Source: M0108 sp963841065 (lineage in GTDB: Bacteria; Pseudomonadota; Gammaproteobacteria; Chromatiales; Chromatiaceae). Taken from it: a stretch of DNA of 64,000 nucleotides. The notes below the pieces were generated by a model that was given only the letters and a program-made list of their open reading frames with translations, ran no database searches and was not told the origin of the DNA. The position numbers were made by a program, and so were the translations under genes. Positions 1 through 8,812 of the stretch are shown in pieces. How positions within the stretch are numbered: the stretch's first letter is position 1; each line of letters opens with the position of its first letter. Location: assembly GCA_963841065.1 (NCBI GenBank), contig CAWJBI010000047.1, positions 62,001-126,000 on the forward strand, read 5' to 3'.

Positions 1-602
1 CCGGGCAGGATGGGGATGTGGATGCCCCGGGCCGTGCAGCGATCGATGAAGCCAAAGTAGGCATCCGGGTTATAGAAATACTGGGTGATGGCACCGTTGG
101 CGCCAGCCTCGACCTTGCGCTTGAAGTTGGCCAGGTCCTGATCGGCATTGGCGGCCTGGGGATGGACCTCGGGGTAGGCCGCCACCTCGATGCGGAAATG
201 GTCGCCGGTCTCCTGACGGATGAAGGCGACCAGTTCGTTGGCGTTGCGGAAGTCCCCAGCGGCACCCAGCCCCATGCCGGAGGGCAGGTCGCCGCGCAGG
301 GCCACCAGGCGGCGGATGCCCTGGCCTTGGTAACGGCCCAGGATGCCGCGGATTTCGGCCCGGGTGGAGCCGATGCAGGCCAGGTGCGGGGCGGCCGCGA
401 TGCCTCTGGCCAGGAGCAGGTTCAGGGTCTCGAAGGTGCTGTCCCGGGTGGAGCCGCCGGCCCCGTAGGTGACCGAGAAGTACTCCGGCCCCACGGCATT
501 CATCAGGTCGATGCTGGCGGCGAGTTTGGTCATCCCCTCCGGGGTCTTGGGCGGGAACAGTTCGAAACTGAAGGAGGCTGGGTGGGGACTGGGGGCTGCC
601 AG
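1..602 (-). CDS. second, partial copy of metF (5' part, cut by window start)
   Basis: This is the N-terminal part of a 5,10-methylenetetrahydrofolate reductase, read right to left and leaving the window at base 1. Bases 1-558 are identical, base for base, to 6480-7037 inside the complete metF. Upstream of 558 the two copies are clearly homologous but diverged: the first ~17 residues differ, and similarity fades near base 650. Where the complete copy has its ATG, this one reads CTG at 600-602; one missing A would restore an ATG start (MAAPSPHPASFSF). Whether the gene is complete to the left cannot be seen. It may be a second metF, a gene-conversion product, or one arm of a homologous-recombination insertion. 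Confidence 0.8.
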   Translation of the reverse strand, partial: MAAPSPHPASFSFELFPPKTPEGMTKLAASIDLMNAVGPEYFSVTYGAGGSTRDSTFETLNLLLARGIAAAPHLACIGSTRAEIRGILGRYQGQGIRRLVALRGDLPSGMGLGAAGDFRNANELVAFIRQETGDHFRIEVAAYPEVHPQAANADQDLANFKRKVEAGANGAITQYFYNPDAYFGFIDRCTARGIHIPILP

Positions 603-922
603 CGTGCTCCTGTCAGGGGCGCGGACGGGGTTGCCTCGGGGCGTGCTGGTGACATAAATCACACTTCCATGTATTGAAGTTGTCCCCTTCGATGAGTTCA
701 AGTATTTTGGCAGCGGTGCGGCGCGGAAAGGGGGCGGCTGGGCATATCTATTGATGAAAGGGACGGAACCGCACGGATCCTGTGCCATAAATTGTCGGAG
801 TGTCAAGAGCGACCATCTCGACAGTCGTGCGAGGGGTTCGGCCTTTTGGGTTGGAGAGAGCCATGAATAACATTGCGGGTCGTCGGCCATGGTGCTGCGG
901 CCAAGCCTAAGAGGGAGAGCGA
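603..922. other. non-coding gap between metF copy and ATP-grasp gene
   Basis: About 320 bases lie between divergently read genes. I see no convincing ORF or RNA gene. The first ~45 bases still resemble the leader of the complete metF (a shared stretch ending in cctgacaggagcac on the minus strand). The last bases carry a purine-rich ribosome-binding site (gagggagagcga) just before the GTG at 923. Confidence 0.5.
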
Positions 923-2257
923 GTGCGCATCCTATTCATTTCTGAAGATTTATGGGGTACCGGCCTGTGCTTCCGGCTCGTGAGGGAGGGTCACGAAGTT
1001 CGAGCTGCAATGTCCGATCCTTCGGGCTTTTCAGCGAATGTCTTGGATGGAATCGTCGCCAAGGTATCCGGCCTGGACCAAGGTCTTGCCTGGGTCGGCA
1101 AAGAAGGTCTTATCGTTGTTGACTGTGTCGGCTTCGGTCATCTACAAGATGATCTGCGCACGCAAGGCTACACTGTAGTTGGCGGCAGTGCCGGTGGCGA
1201 TAGGCTAGAAGAAGATCGGCCATGGTGTCAGCGCGTCTTTGCTGACTGCGGCATCCCTACCCTGATTACCCAGTATTTCCCGGATGCTGCCCATGCCATC
1301 GCGCACGTGCGCCACCATTGCGCCTCCGGCCCCTGGGTTATCAAGCAGAACGGACACCCCGAATGCACTTTTTGCTATGTCGGCAAGTTGCTGGATGGTT
1401 CAGACGTGATCGATCTATTAACGCGATACGCAGAGGCGTATGGCGATAAAGGTGGTTTTGTCTTGCAGCAATGTGCGTCGGGTGTCGAGATTGGGGTGGG
1501 ACGCTATTTCAATGGACGCCACTGGGTCGGTCCTATTGAGATGAACGTCGAGCATAAGAACCTCTTTCCCGGGGGGCTTGGCCCGAACACCGGAGAAATG
1601 GGCACCCTCATGTGGTACGATGCCGATGAACAAAATCGATTGTTCCAGGAAACACTTGGTAAGCTCTCGGCATATCTCGCTAAAGTTGATTTTCGCGGTG
1701 ACATCGCCATTAATTGCATAGTGAATGAAGAAGGCGCGTTTCCCCTCGAGGTCACCGCTCGATTTGGTTACCCAGCGCTTCAAGTTCAAACAGAAATACA
1801 GCGGTCGCCTTGGGGTGAATTCCTGTATGCGGTTGCGAAGGGTGAAGACTATTCCCTCCAGTGGCGGCAGGGCTATGGCGTGGTGGCCCTCGTAGCCACT
1901 CCCCCCTTCCCATATTTCAGTCCGATGGGGCGGCAGGATCTCACGCCACGTGGCCTCCGGTTGCGCTTTCATCAACCACCTTCAGACATGGACTGGGACC
2001 ATCTTCATCCCGAGGAATTAGCGCTTGGCAATAGCCCGGATGGTGACCCCGAGTATGTTATAGCGGGTGACACCGGCTATGTGCTGCATGTTTCGGCCTT
2101 CGGTGAAGACATCCACGAGGCTCGTAAGAAGTTGTACGCACGACTAGGCAATATCGTCGTGCCCCGCATGTTCTATCGTACCGACATTGGTCAAGCCTTC
2201 CTGGAAAGAGACCGGGCTCTGCTGGAACAATGGGGCTGGTTACCGGGCGGCCAATGA
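923..2257 (+). CDS. PurD-like ATP-grasp ligase (phosphoribosylamine-glycine ligase homologue)
   Basis: This 444-residue protein has the full PurD (GARS) architecture. It has an N domain (MRILFISEDLWGTG), an ATP-grasp core with GPNTGEMGT (PurD: GPNTGGMGA), and a C domain ending ARKKLYARLGN...FYRTDIG, typical of GARS-C. The metal-site signature differs: the usual E-F-N-A-R-F-G-D-P-E reads E-V-T-A-R-F-G-Y-P-A, so the Asn that helps bind magnesium is Thr. An altered substrate is therefore likely; a carboxylate-amine ligase activity is inferred. GTG start at 923, preceded by gagggagagcga. It is followed by a SET-domain gene and sits in a lower-GC block unlike the housekeeping genes around it. It is probably not the cell's main PurD, since no purine genes adjoin it. 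Confidence 0.75.
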   Translation: MRILFISEDLWGTGLCFRLVREGHEVRAAMSDPSGFSANVLDGIVAKVSGLDQGLAWVGKEGLIVVDCVGFGHLQDDLRTQGYTVVGGSAGGDRLEEDRPWCQRVFADCGIPTLITQYFPDAAHAIAHVRHHCASGPWVIKQNGHPECTFCYVGKLLDGSDVIDLLTRYAEAYGDKGGFVLQQCASGVEIGVGRYFNGRHWVGPIEMNVEHKNLFPGGLGPNTGEMGTLMWYDADEQNRLFQETLGKLSAYLAKVDFRGDIAINCIVNEEGAFPLEVTARFGYPALQVQTEIQRSPWGEFLYAVAKGEDYSLQWRQGYGVVALVATPPFPYFSPMGRQDLTPRGLRLRFHQPPSDMDWDHLHPEELALGNSPDGDPEYVIAGDTGYVLHVSAFGEDIHEARKKLYARLGNIVVPRMFYRTDIGQAFLERDRALLEQWGWLPGGQ

Positions 2258-2468
2258 TGAGAATCCCGCATGGTAATCGGATCGGGAAATCACTCCTCTT
2301 GGCTAAACATGATTGAACAGCTCCGGGTGTAGGCTATTCGATTCCCCGATTGACCAAGTAAACGCATACGCCTTTGCTGTTGCGGCTCGGGCAGGCTACG
2401 CCCGGGGCATAGATCGTCGTTAAGTCGACGCGAATTAAGTCTGAATTTAAGTTATTCTAACCTATTGG

Positions 2469-2485
2469 TTTCCAACAGGTGGAAA
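2469..2485. promoter_or_regulatory. short inverted repeat before the SET gene
   Basis: TTTCCA-acagg-TGGAAA is a perfect 6-bp inverted repeat ending 16 bases before the SET-domain start codon. It overlaps the region just upstream of the gagga ribosome-binding site (2488-2492). It could be an operator or a small leader hairpin. Only the symmetry is seen; its function is a guess. Confidence 0.3.
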
Positions 2486-2501
2486 TTGAGGATTATCAAT
2501 C

Positions 2502-3038
2502 ATGTCTCAGTTGAGGAAAGAAACCAGTCATTCGTGGATATGCCCTTCCTTGAAGTTGAGGGATGCTCGGTCGGGAGGGTATGGCGTATTTACAACAACA
2601 GATCTCGAAAAGGGTGCCACCGTGGTCATGTATGGGGGATATGTGATGACATTGGAGGAAGAGGCTAATCTGCCAGAACCACTTAGGGATTTCGCGCACC
2701 AGATTGACGATGATCTTGTGATTGCTCCAAGACATCATGATGATCTTATAGTATCGGATTATATCAACCACTCATGCGAACCTAATTGTGGATTTATCGG
2801 ACAAATCCGACTTGTGACAATGCGTCCCGTGGCACGATTCGAGGAAATAACATTTGATTACGCCATGGTTCTTTTTGAGTCGGATAACCCAATATCCGCC
2901 TATCAGCTAGATTGCCAGTGTGGTGCTAAGGGATGCCGGAAGCTAGTAACAGCTAACGATTGGAAAATCCCGGAGTTACAACATAGATATAGGGGGTACT
3001 TTCAGGAATTCTTGGAGAGAAAGATCTCATTTGGCTAA
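2502..3038 (+). CDS. SET-domain protein (putative lysine methyltransferase)
   Basis: This compact 178-residue SET protein has the family's hallmarks in order. An N-terminal SET strand lies near residues 16-45 (SGGYGVFTTTDLEKG). The pseudoknot motif NHSCEPNCGF is near residue 90, followed by ITFDYA near residue 120. A cysteine-rich post-SET tail (CQCGAKGCRK) would bind zinc. SET enzymes transfer a methyl group from S-adenosylmethionine to protein lysines; in bacteria the targets are mostly unknown. There is no signal peptide, so it is cytosolic. The ATG follows gagga at a good distance. The gene is AT-rich compared with its surroundings, consistent with recent transfer. The SAM-cycle genes 4 kb away are not obviously linked to it. 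Confidence 0.85.
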   Translation: MSQLRKETSHSWICPSLKLRDARSGGYGVFTTTDLEKGATVVMYGGYVMTLEEEANLPEPLRDFAHQIDDDLVIAPRHHDDLIVSDYINHSCEPNCGFIGQIRLVTMRPVARFEEITFDYAMVLFESDNPISAYQLDCQCGAKGCRKLVTANDWKIPELQHRYRGYFQEFLERKISFG

Positions 3039-3123
3039 CAAATCATTGCATTGTCAAAATTTCCAAATATTCTAGCACGATGAAGTTGCTGCGCTTGGCA
3101 TCAATGGCCTTATCGACCCATTC

Positions 3124-3711
3124 GTGAGACTCGCTTGGAGGAATCGTCCCGTGATCGAGTGCGCTAAGCATTGTGTCGCCAAAACCCTGGATTCAGCCTG
3201 TGATGTCGGGTCGGCGTTGTTTGGAGTGGGGGAGGAGGATGGTGCGTTAACCGTAACGGCTAAGATGGCGGGTTTCGCCGCGCGAAGATTCGTCTATATC
3301 GCTGCCGACTATTGGCTGATGGGGGTTTCGGTGGCGCTTGTTATCGGCATGAAGGCAATGAGCGTCGAGTTCCCATCGATTTTCCTTGGACTCTGGGCGT
3401 TCGATATTGTCATTGCCGGAGCCTTTATACTTTTCTGGAAAAGAACGGGTATAGACATTACGCTTGGTAATGACTTTCGGCGCGCCGTCGATGAGATCCA
3501 TGCTAAGTCACGGTTAGCGGGTATTCTGGCTTTTATAGTGGTGATTGCCCAGGCTGCCGTCTGGAGCGGGCCGGAACAGGTCATCATTTTCTTTAGAAAG
3601 GAAATTGGATCGCGGGTAGTGATGGCATTGGTACTCCTTGGACTTACGGCGATTCAGGCCGTCGCTTGGGCGGCTGTCTACAGTCTTGGCTACGAAAATG
3701 CAATCCAGTGA
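3124..3711 (+). CDS. membrane protein of unknown function
   Basis: I do not recognise a family for this 195-residue protein. An amphipathic N-terminal ~60 residues precede about four hydrophobic segments: near residues 58-75 (YWLMGVSVALVIGM), 82-105, 132-150 and 165-190. It is probably an inner-membrane protein. The start is uncertain: GTG at 3124 gives the longest frame, and GTG at 3151 is an alternative. It is followed by a good intrinsic terminator and then the M28 peptidase, so it may close a short unit with the SET gene 85 bases upstream. Base composition is intermediate. Confidence 0.5.
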   Translation: MRLAWRNRPVIECAKHCVAKTLDSACDVGSALFGVGEEDGALTVTAKMAGFAARRFVYIAADYWLMGVSVALVIGMKAMSVEFPSIFLGLWAFDIVIAGAFILFWKRTGIDITLGNDFRRAVDEIHAKSRLAGILAFIVVIAQAAVWSGPEQVIIFFRKEIGSRVVMALVLLGLTAIQAVAWAAVYSLGYENAIQ

Positions 3712-3735
3712 GTCCGATAGGTCGCTGTCTATCTT

Positions 3736-3761
3736 AACCACTTAGAATGGGTGGTTTTTTT
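3736..3761 (+). terminator. intrinsic terminator after the membrane-protein gene
   Basis: AACCAC and GTGGTT form a 6-bp stem around a 9-base loop, with the stem running directly into a T7 tract. It lies 25 bases after the stop at 3711 and separates this unit from the peptidase gene at 3785. Confidence 0.7.
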
Positions 3762-3784
3762 ACTTAACTTCGGAGTCAACGGTA

Positions 3785-5889
3785 ATGCGCATGGTAAGCC
3801 GATTTTTACTCAAGACGCTTATGGCGGGATGGGTGGCAAGTGCCGCATTTGCAGCTCTGGCTGGCACACTATCTCCCGCTGAGCAGCGGTTTGTCGCTCG
3901 GAAGGATACGATGGGTGCTTATGCCTATCGGATGACCGAGAAACTGGCCTATAAATTTGGATCGATCGACATGCCGCTTGGGGAAGCATGGCGGCCGGCG
4001 GGAAGTAAGGCCGAACATGAGGCGGCAGAATTTATTAAACAGGAAATGCGGGATATCGGTCTTTCGAATGTTGCAAAGGAAGGGTTTCCTGTGCATGGTT
4101 ATACCTTCAAGGGGGCTTCGGTGCAGGTTGTCTCGCCGACTCCAGGTGCGATTATGCTTGCCGGCGGCATGGGTGGCGTGATAGGTACCGGTCGGACGGA
4201 TCTTTCCGCCGAGCTAGTGTATGTCGGTCTCGGAACCAAGGATGATTACCTGGGTAAAAATGTTACCGGCAAGATTGTGCTGGTCGAAATTAGTACCGCG
4301 GACATGAATTGGTTCCATGTTCCGCAGTATGAGGCGGAGTTCCATGGTGCATCAGGTATGATCGTGCGGTGGATAGAGTTTCAGCCCTTGGCTGATTCGA
4401 TATTTTCTACCAATGCGTCGGCAAGGCAAACTATTCCCGCTGTTGTTGTCAGTGACAACGATTTCGCTACACTTAGGTCGTTCACCGAAGGGCCACAGCC
4501 TGTGACCGTTTCGATACGCTCCGATGTTAAAATTGATACCAGTGAGACATCGTTTAATGTTGTTGGATATATACCTGGTACAACGCATCCCGATCAACTG
4601 ATCATCCTGGGAGCCCATTACGATAAATGGTGGTATGGAGCTAGAGATGATAGTGGTGGGGTCGCTCAGATGCTTGCTGTTGCCAAGGCGATGGTGGATT
4701 CAGGCTATCGGCCCGATCGAACGATTGTCTTTGTGGCCCATGGCGCGGAGGAGTACGGCTGGACCAATACCAATTACGATTGGGCGATCGGTTCCTGGTC
4801 AGTTATCAATCGCATTCACCCGGATTGGGCGGGGAGGACGCTTTCGTTCTTCAATATGGATGACCTGGCGGGAAGGCTTGATGACAATACCATCTTTGTC
4901 AGAGGAACACCGGAATCGCAGGCATTTCGAAAAGACCTCATTCGGGTTCTCGACAGTTACTTTGAAATGACATATCCATGGTCTGCTTATTATAAGGCTG
5001 CAAGTACCGAATACAGTCTTCCGTCAACCTGGGTAGATGAGTTCTCCTATGCCGCCGCTGGCATTCCCGTGATGAGCATCTTCAGTGCCACAGATCCTCT
5101 TACAGACTTTGACGAGTTCCACACGCAGATGGATACAATGGATCTGGTATCGCGGGACAATCTTACCATGAGTGCTATTGCAAACGGTCTTGCGATCATG
5201 AGGCTCGACCGCTCAGATATTCTGCCGTATGGACTTGCCGTTTGGGGTGATGATCTTAAGGCGCATTTGGAGGATAATTCGCTTGCCAAAATGGGTATTG
5301 ATGTTGGGCCTCTGTACGATCAGATAACCGCATTTCAGACAAAAGCGGATCGCGTGAGGCAACTGGCCCAGACGAATAATAATGCTGCCATTATCGATAG
5401 CCGTTAATGATAAGCTTTTACTGGCTCAGGAAATTATAGCTTCAGGACTTATTTCGGTCGGCGGCTATGAACAAGAGATGTATCCGCACGAACAGTATCA
5501 GAATGATGGCGAGGCATTACGCAAGTCGATTTCATTTCTCGACAATGGGAAATGCAACCAAATCAGCGGGAGTCTTACGTAACATCTATGGCATGTGGGA
5601 GGGTGCGCTTATTAGCAAGCCGGTTTATGCTGAAATGGTGATCAATCGGCATGATCCTGCTAGAGGAGACCTGTTCTGGGCAACGGGGCGTTTGGCTCAT
5701 TTTACCGACGCATATGACGAGTACGTCGCATTGCAGCAGAATGGTGGTGATTACACTGTTCAGTTGGCATCATTGCAAGCAAAATACCTGATTGCGCAGT
5801 CAAATCTCAATACGTCGATTGTGCATATCACGACGGTTTTGTCGCAGGCAACGACGTTGCTCGATGATGCCGAGAACCTCTTAGACTGA
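3785..5889 (+). pseudogene. secreted M28-family zinc aminopeptidase, two frameshifts
   Basis: The N-terminus is a signal peptide (LLKTLMAGWVASAAFAALA). A PA-type insert follows (residues ~130-240), then the M28 catalytic domain: GAHYDKWW and DDSGG for the zinc His and Asp, AHGAEEYG for the catalytic and metal Glu, and DEFHTQMDTM for the last His. The open frame stops at 5407 after 540 residues, but the protein clearly continues. Removing one T near 5405 leads into NDKLLLAQEII..., and removing one A near 5548 leads into a helical C-terminus ending at 5889. That tail resembles the C-terminal dimerisation region of transferrin-receptor/glutamate-carboxypeptidase-like M28 proteins. The role would be periplasmic or extracellular peptide cleavage. 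The shifts may be sequencing errors, in which case the product is about 700 residues. Confidence 0.8.
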
Positions 5890-6211
5890 TTTGGCGCCAT
5901 CTCACTGCATCTGCCCACGGAAGAGTATCTTTTCCGACGATGTACGCCAAGGGGGGTGGTAGGGACAATGCCACTGGTGATACCCTGTTGACTTTCATTA
6001 GCCGCGCCTCGTGGGTCCCTGGGGCGGATTATGGCAATAGCCGCCGCGGCCACCATTTGACGCGACTGCCGCTTTATCAGGGTGATGGCCGACAGAAAAG
6101 GCTTGGCGAGATGAGATCACGGCTGGGTACATGGATCGGGCTATAGGGGTAGCTGAGCGTTAATCGCCAAGACTTTAACTTCTTTAAATTCGGTTAATGC
6201 TGTTTAGTCCT
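5890..6211. other. gap between M28 peptidase and metF, nothing recognised
   Basis: About 320 bases lie between convergent genes. A 68-codon frame starting at 5940 has no recognisable motif and is probably fortuitous. I found no clear terminator or RNA gene; the stretch before 6211 is AT-rich. Confidence 0.4.
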
Positions 6212-7081
6212 TCAAAGGGAGACGACGCTTTGTAGGCCAAGATCGCGCCATAGCCGCAGCACCGGACCCGCCTGATTCATGCTGTAAAAGTGCAGGCCCG
6301 GGGCGCCGCCGTCCAGGAGGCGTCGGCAGAGGCCGAGGACCACCTCATGACCGAAGGCGCGGATCGCCGCGATGTCGTCGCCCATGGCCTCCAGGCGTTT
6401 GCGGACCCAGCGCGGGATTTCGGCGCCGCAGGCGTCGGAGAAGCGGGCGAGTTGGGAGAAGTTGGTGATCGGCATGATGCCGGGCAGGATGGGGATGTGG
6501 ATGCCCCGGGCCGTGCAGCGATCGATGAAGCCAAAGTAGGCATCCGGGTTATAGAAATACTGGGTGATGGCACCGTTGGCGCCAGCCTCGACCTTGCGCT
6601 TGAAGTTGGCCAGGTCCTGATCGGCATTGGCGGCCTGGGGATGGACCTCGGGGTAGGCCGCCACCTCGATGCGGAAATGGTCGCCGGTCTCCTGACGGAT
6701 GAAGGCGACCAGTTCGTTGGCGTTGCGGAAGTCCCCAGCGGCACCCAGCCCCATGCCGGAGGGCAGGTCGCCGCGCAGGGCCACCAGGCGGCGGATGCCC
6801 TGGCCTTGGTAACGGCCCAGGATGCCGCGGATTTCGGCCCGGGTGGAGCCGATGCAGGCCAGGTGCGGGGCGGCCGCGATGCCTCTGGCCAGGAGCAGGT
6901 TCAGGGTCTCGAAGGTGCTGTCCCGGGTGGAGCCGCCGGCCCCGTAGGTGACCGAGAAGTACTCCGGCCCCACGGCATTCATCAGGTCGATGCTGGCGGC
7001 GAGTTTGGTCATCCCCTCCGGGGTCTTGGGCGGGAACAACTCGAAGCTGAAAGCGGGTTGGTGGGGATGAGGGGCTGGCAT
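6212..7081 (-). CDS. metF: 5,10-methylenetetrahydrofolate reductase
   Basis: MetF reduces methylene-THF to methyl-THF, the methyl donor for methionine synthesis, using FAD. The 289-residue product fits the usual ~290. It opens with FSFELFPPKTPEG, whose Glu is the family's catalytic acid. FSVTYGAGGSTRD, VALRGDLP and ITQYFYN then follow the standard MetF order. ATG at 7081 is chosen over the longer frame because tgacaggagcac provides a ribosome-binding site and MPAPHPH resembles family starts. It is the third gene of the metK-ahcY-metF direction and follows ahcY by 204 bases. Residues ~15-200 are encoded by DNA duplicated exactly at the left edge of the window. Confidence 0.95.
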   Translation of the reverse strand: MPAPHPHQPAFSFELFPPKTPEGMTKLAASIDLMNAVGPEYFSVTYGAGGSTRDSTFETLNLLLARGIAAAPHLACIGSTRAEIRGILGRYQGQGIRRLVALRGDLPSGMGLGAAGDFRNANELVAFIRQETGDHFRIEVAAYPEVHPQAANADQDLANFKRKVEAGANGAITQYFYNPDAYFGFIDRCTARGIHIPILPGIMPITNFSQLARFSDACGAEIPRWVRKRLEAMGDDIAAIRAFGHEVVLGLCRRLLDGGAPGLHFYSMNQAGPVLRLWRDLGLQSVVSL

Positions 7082-7223
7082 GGGTGCTCCTGTCAGGGGC
7101 GAGAGGATTGCCTCGGGGCAGGGGAGGGTGAAGGTGTTCCTGGGCGTTTTGTACGGGGCTGCGGGGTAGGAGGGGCCCGCGCCCCCCATGCCTGCAACGC
7201 CATGGGTGCCCGGAGTGAGCGGA

Positions 7224-7243
7224 CCCGCCTCTAGCGAGGCGGG
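7224..7243 (-). terminator. intercistronic hairpin between ahcY and metF
   Basis: CCCGCCTC-tagc-GAGGCGGG is a perfect 8-bp stem with a 4-base loop in the ahcY-metF spacer. No T tract follows on the minus strand. It is more likely an mRNA-stabilising or attenuating hairpin than a strong terminator. Confidence 0.4.
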
Positions 7244-7285
7244 AGGCGCCCGAACCCCAGGGGGTCCTGGCGCCTCGATCAACCC

Positions 7286-8693
7286 TCAATATCGATAGTA
7301 TTCAGGCTTGTAGGGGCCTTCCACCGGGACGCCAATGTAGTCGGCCTGGGACTGGCTGAGTTGGCTGAGGTGGACGCCGATCTTGCTCAGGTGCAGGCGC
7401 GCCACCTCCTCGTCCAGCTTTTTCGGCAGGACATAGACGCCGATCGGGTACTGGTCGCGATGGTTGAAGATCTCCATCTGGGCCAGGATCTGATTGGTGA
7501 AGCTGTTGGACATGACGAAGCTGGGGTGGCCGGTGGCGCAGCCCAGGTTCACCAGGCGGCCCTTGGCGAGCAGGATGATGCGCCGGCCGGTGGGGAAGAT
7601 GACGTGATCCACCTGGGGCTTGATCTCGTCCCAGACGTAGCCCTCGATGGAGGCGACGTCGATCTCGTTGTCGAAGTGGCCGATATTGCAGACGATGGCC
7701 TGGTCCTTCATGGCCAGCATGTGGTCATGGGTGATGATGTCGAGGTTGCCGGTGGCGGTGACGAAGATGTCCGCCAGGGGCGCGGCCTCTTCCATGGTGA
7801 CGACCTTGTAACCTTCCATGGCGGCCTGAAGGGCGCAGATGGGGTCGATCTCGGAGACCCAGACCTGGGCGCCCAGGCCCCGCAGGGACTGGCAGCAACC
7901 CTTGCCGACGTCGCCATAACCGCAGACCATGGCGACCTTGCCGGCGATCATGACATCGGTGGCGCGCTTGATGCCGTCCACCAGGGACTCACGGCAGCCA
8001 TAGAGGTTGTCGAACTTGGACTTGGTGACCGAGTCGTTGACGTTCATGGCCGGGAAGAGGAGGGTTCCGGCCTTGGCCATCTCGTAGAGGCGATGGACGC
8101 CGGTGGTGGTCTCCTCGGTGACGCCGCGAATCTCGGCGGCGAGCCGGGTCCAGTGCTGGTTGTCGCGCTGGAAGGTCCGGCCGAGGACGCCGAGGATGGC
8201 GCGCCACTCCTCGTTGTCCTGGGCGGTGGGGGCGGGGACGGCGCCGGCCTTTTCGTACTCGACGCCCTTATGCACCAGCAGGGTAGCGTCGCCGCCGTCG
8301 TCCAGGATCATATTGGGGCCACCGCCGTCGGGCCAGTTGACCACTTGCTCGGTGCACCACCAGTATTCCTCCAGGGTCTCGCCCTTCCAGGCATAGACGG
8401 GGACGCCGGCGGCGGCAATGGCGGCGGCGGCATGGTCCTGGGTGGAAAAGATGTTGCAGGAACACCAGCGCACCTGGGCGCCAAGCGTCGACCAGGGTCT
8501 CGATGAGGACCGCGGTCTGGATGGTCATGTGCAGGCTGCCGGTGACCCGGGCGCCCTTGAGGGGCTGGGTGGCCGCGTACTTGTGGCGCAGGGCCATGAG
8601 ACCCGGCATCTCCGTCTCGGCGATGGCGATCTCCTTGCGGCCCCAGGCGGCCAGGGCGATGTCGGCAACCTTGTAGTCGGTAAACTCACTCAT
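7286..8693 (-). CDS. ahcY: S-adenosylhomocysteinase (one frameshift)
   Basis: AhcY hydrolyses S-adenosylhomocysteine to homocysteine and adenosine and carries a bound NAD. The protein begins MSEFTDYKVADIALA at 8693, with ggag 9 bases upstream. It contains CNIFSTQDHAAAAIA, the NAD-binding GYGDVGKGC, and ends KPEYYRY as AhcY proteins do. The reading frame is broken once, near 8490. There LIETLVDA should continue as GAQVRWCSCNIF; one extra base (an A on the plus strand, in ggcgccaagcg) shifts it. Because the enzyme is central and the rest is perfect, a sequencing error is likely. The upstream SAH riboswitch and metK, and metF downstream, place it in the methyl cycle. Confidence 0.93.
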
Positions 8694-8713
8694 GCTAGTC
8701 AACTCCAGTGATT

Positions 8714-8790
8714 ATCAGAGTGAGCGCCGTTGTAAAGGTTGGCCACCACCGAGCCTGGCCCCTGCTGGGGGTCGCAACGCTCCTCGGGGT
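8714..8790 (-). promoter_or_regulatory. SAH riboswitch
   Basis: Read on the minus strand, the leader between metK and ahcY matches the S-adenosylhomocysteine riboswitch consensus. CCGAGGAGCGTTGCGACC comes first, then a CCCC...GGGG hairpin, GCCAGGCTCGG, and AACGGCGCTCAC. The expected pairings are present: GAGCG with CGCTC closes the aptamer, and CCGAG with CTCGG forms the pseudoknot. It ends about 20 bases before the ahcY start. Such elements switch expression on when SAH accumulates, so ahcY, and probably metF, would be induced by their substrate. metK lies upstream and is not covered by it. Confidence 0.92.
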
Positions 8791-8812
8791 GGGGTGAGGG
8801 AAGAATTAGAGC

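Noticed and set aside
6290..7234. Plus-strand frame opposite metF, also present at 18-677
   Set aside because: It appears twice only because metF is duplicated; it is the antisense of a conserved enzyme.
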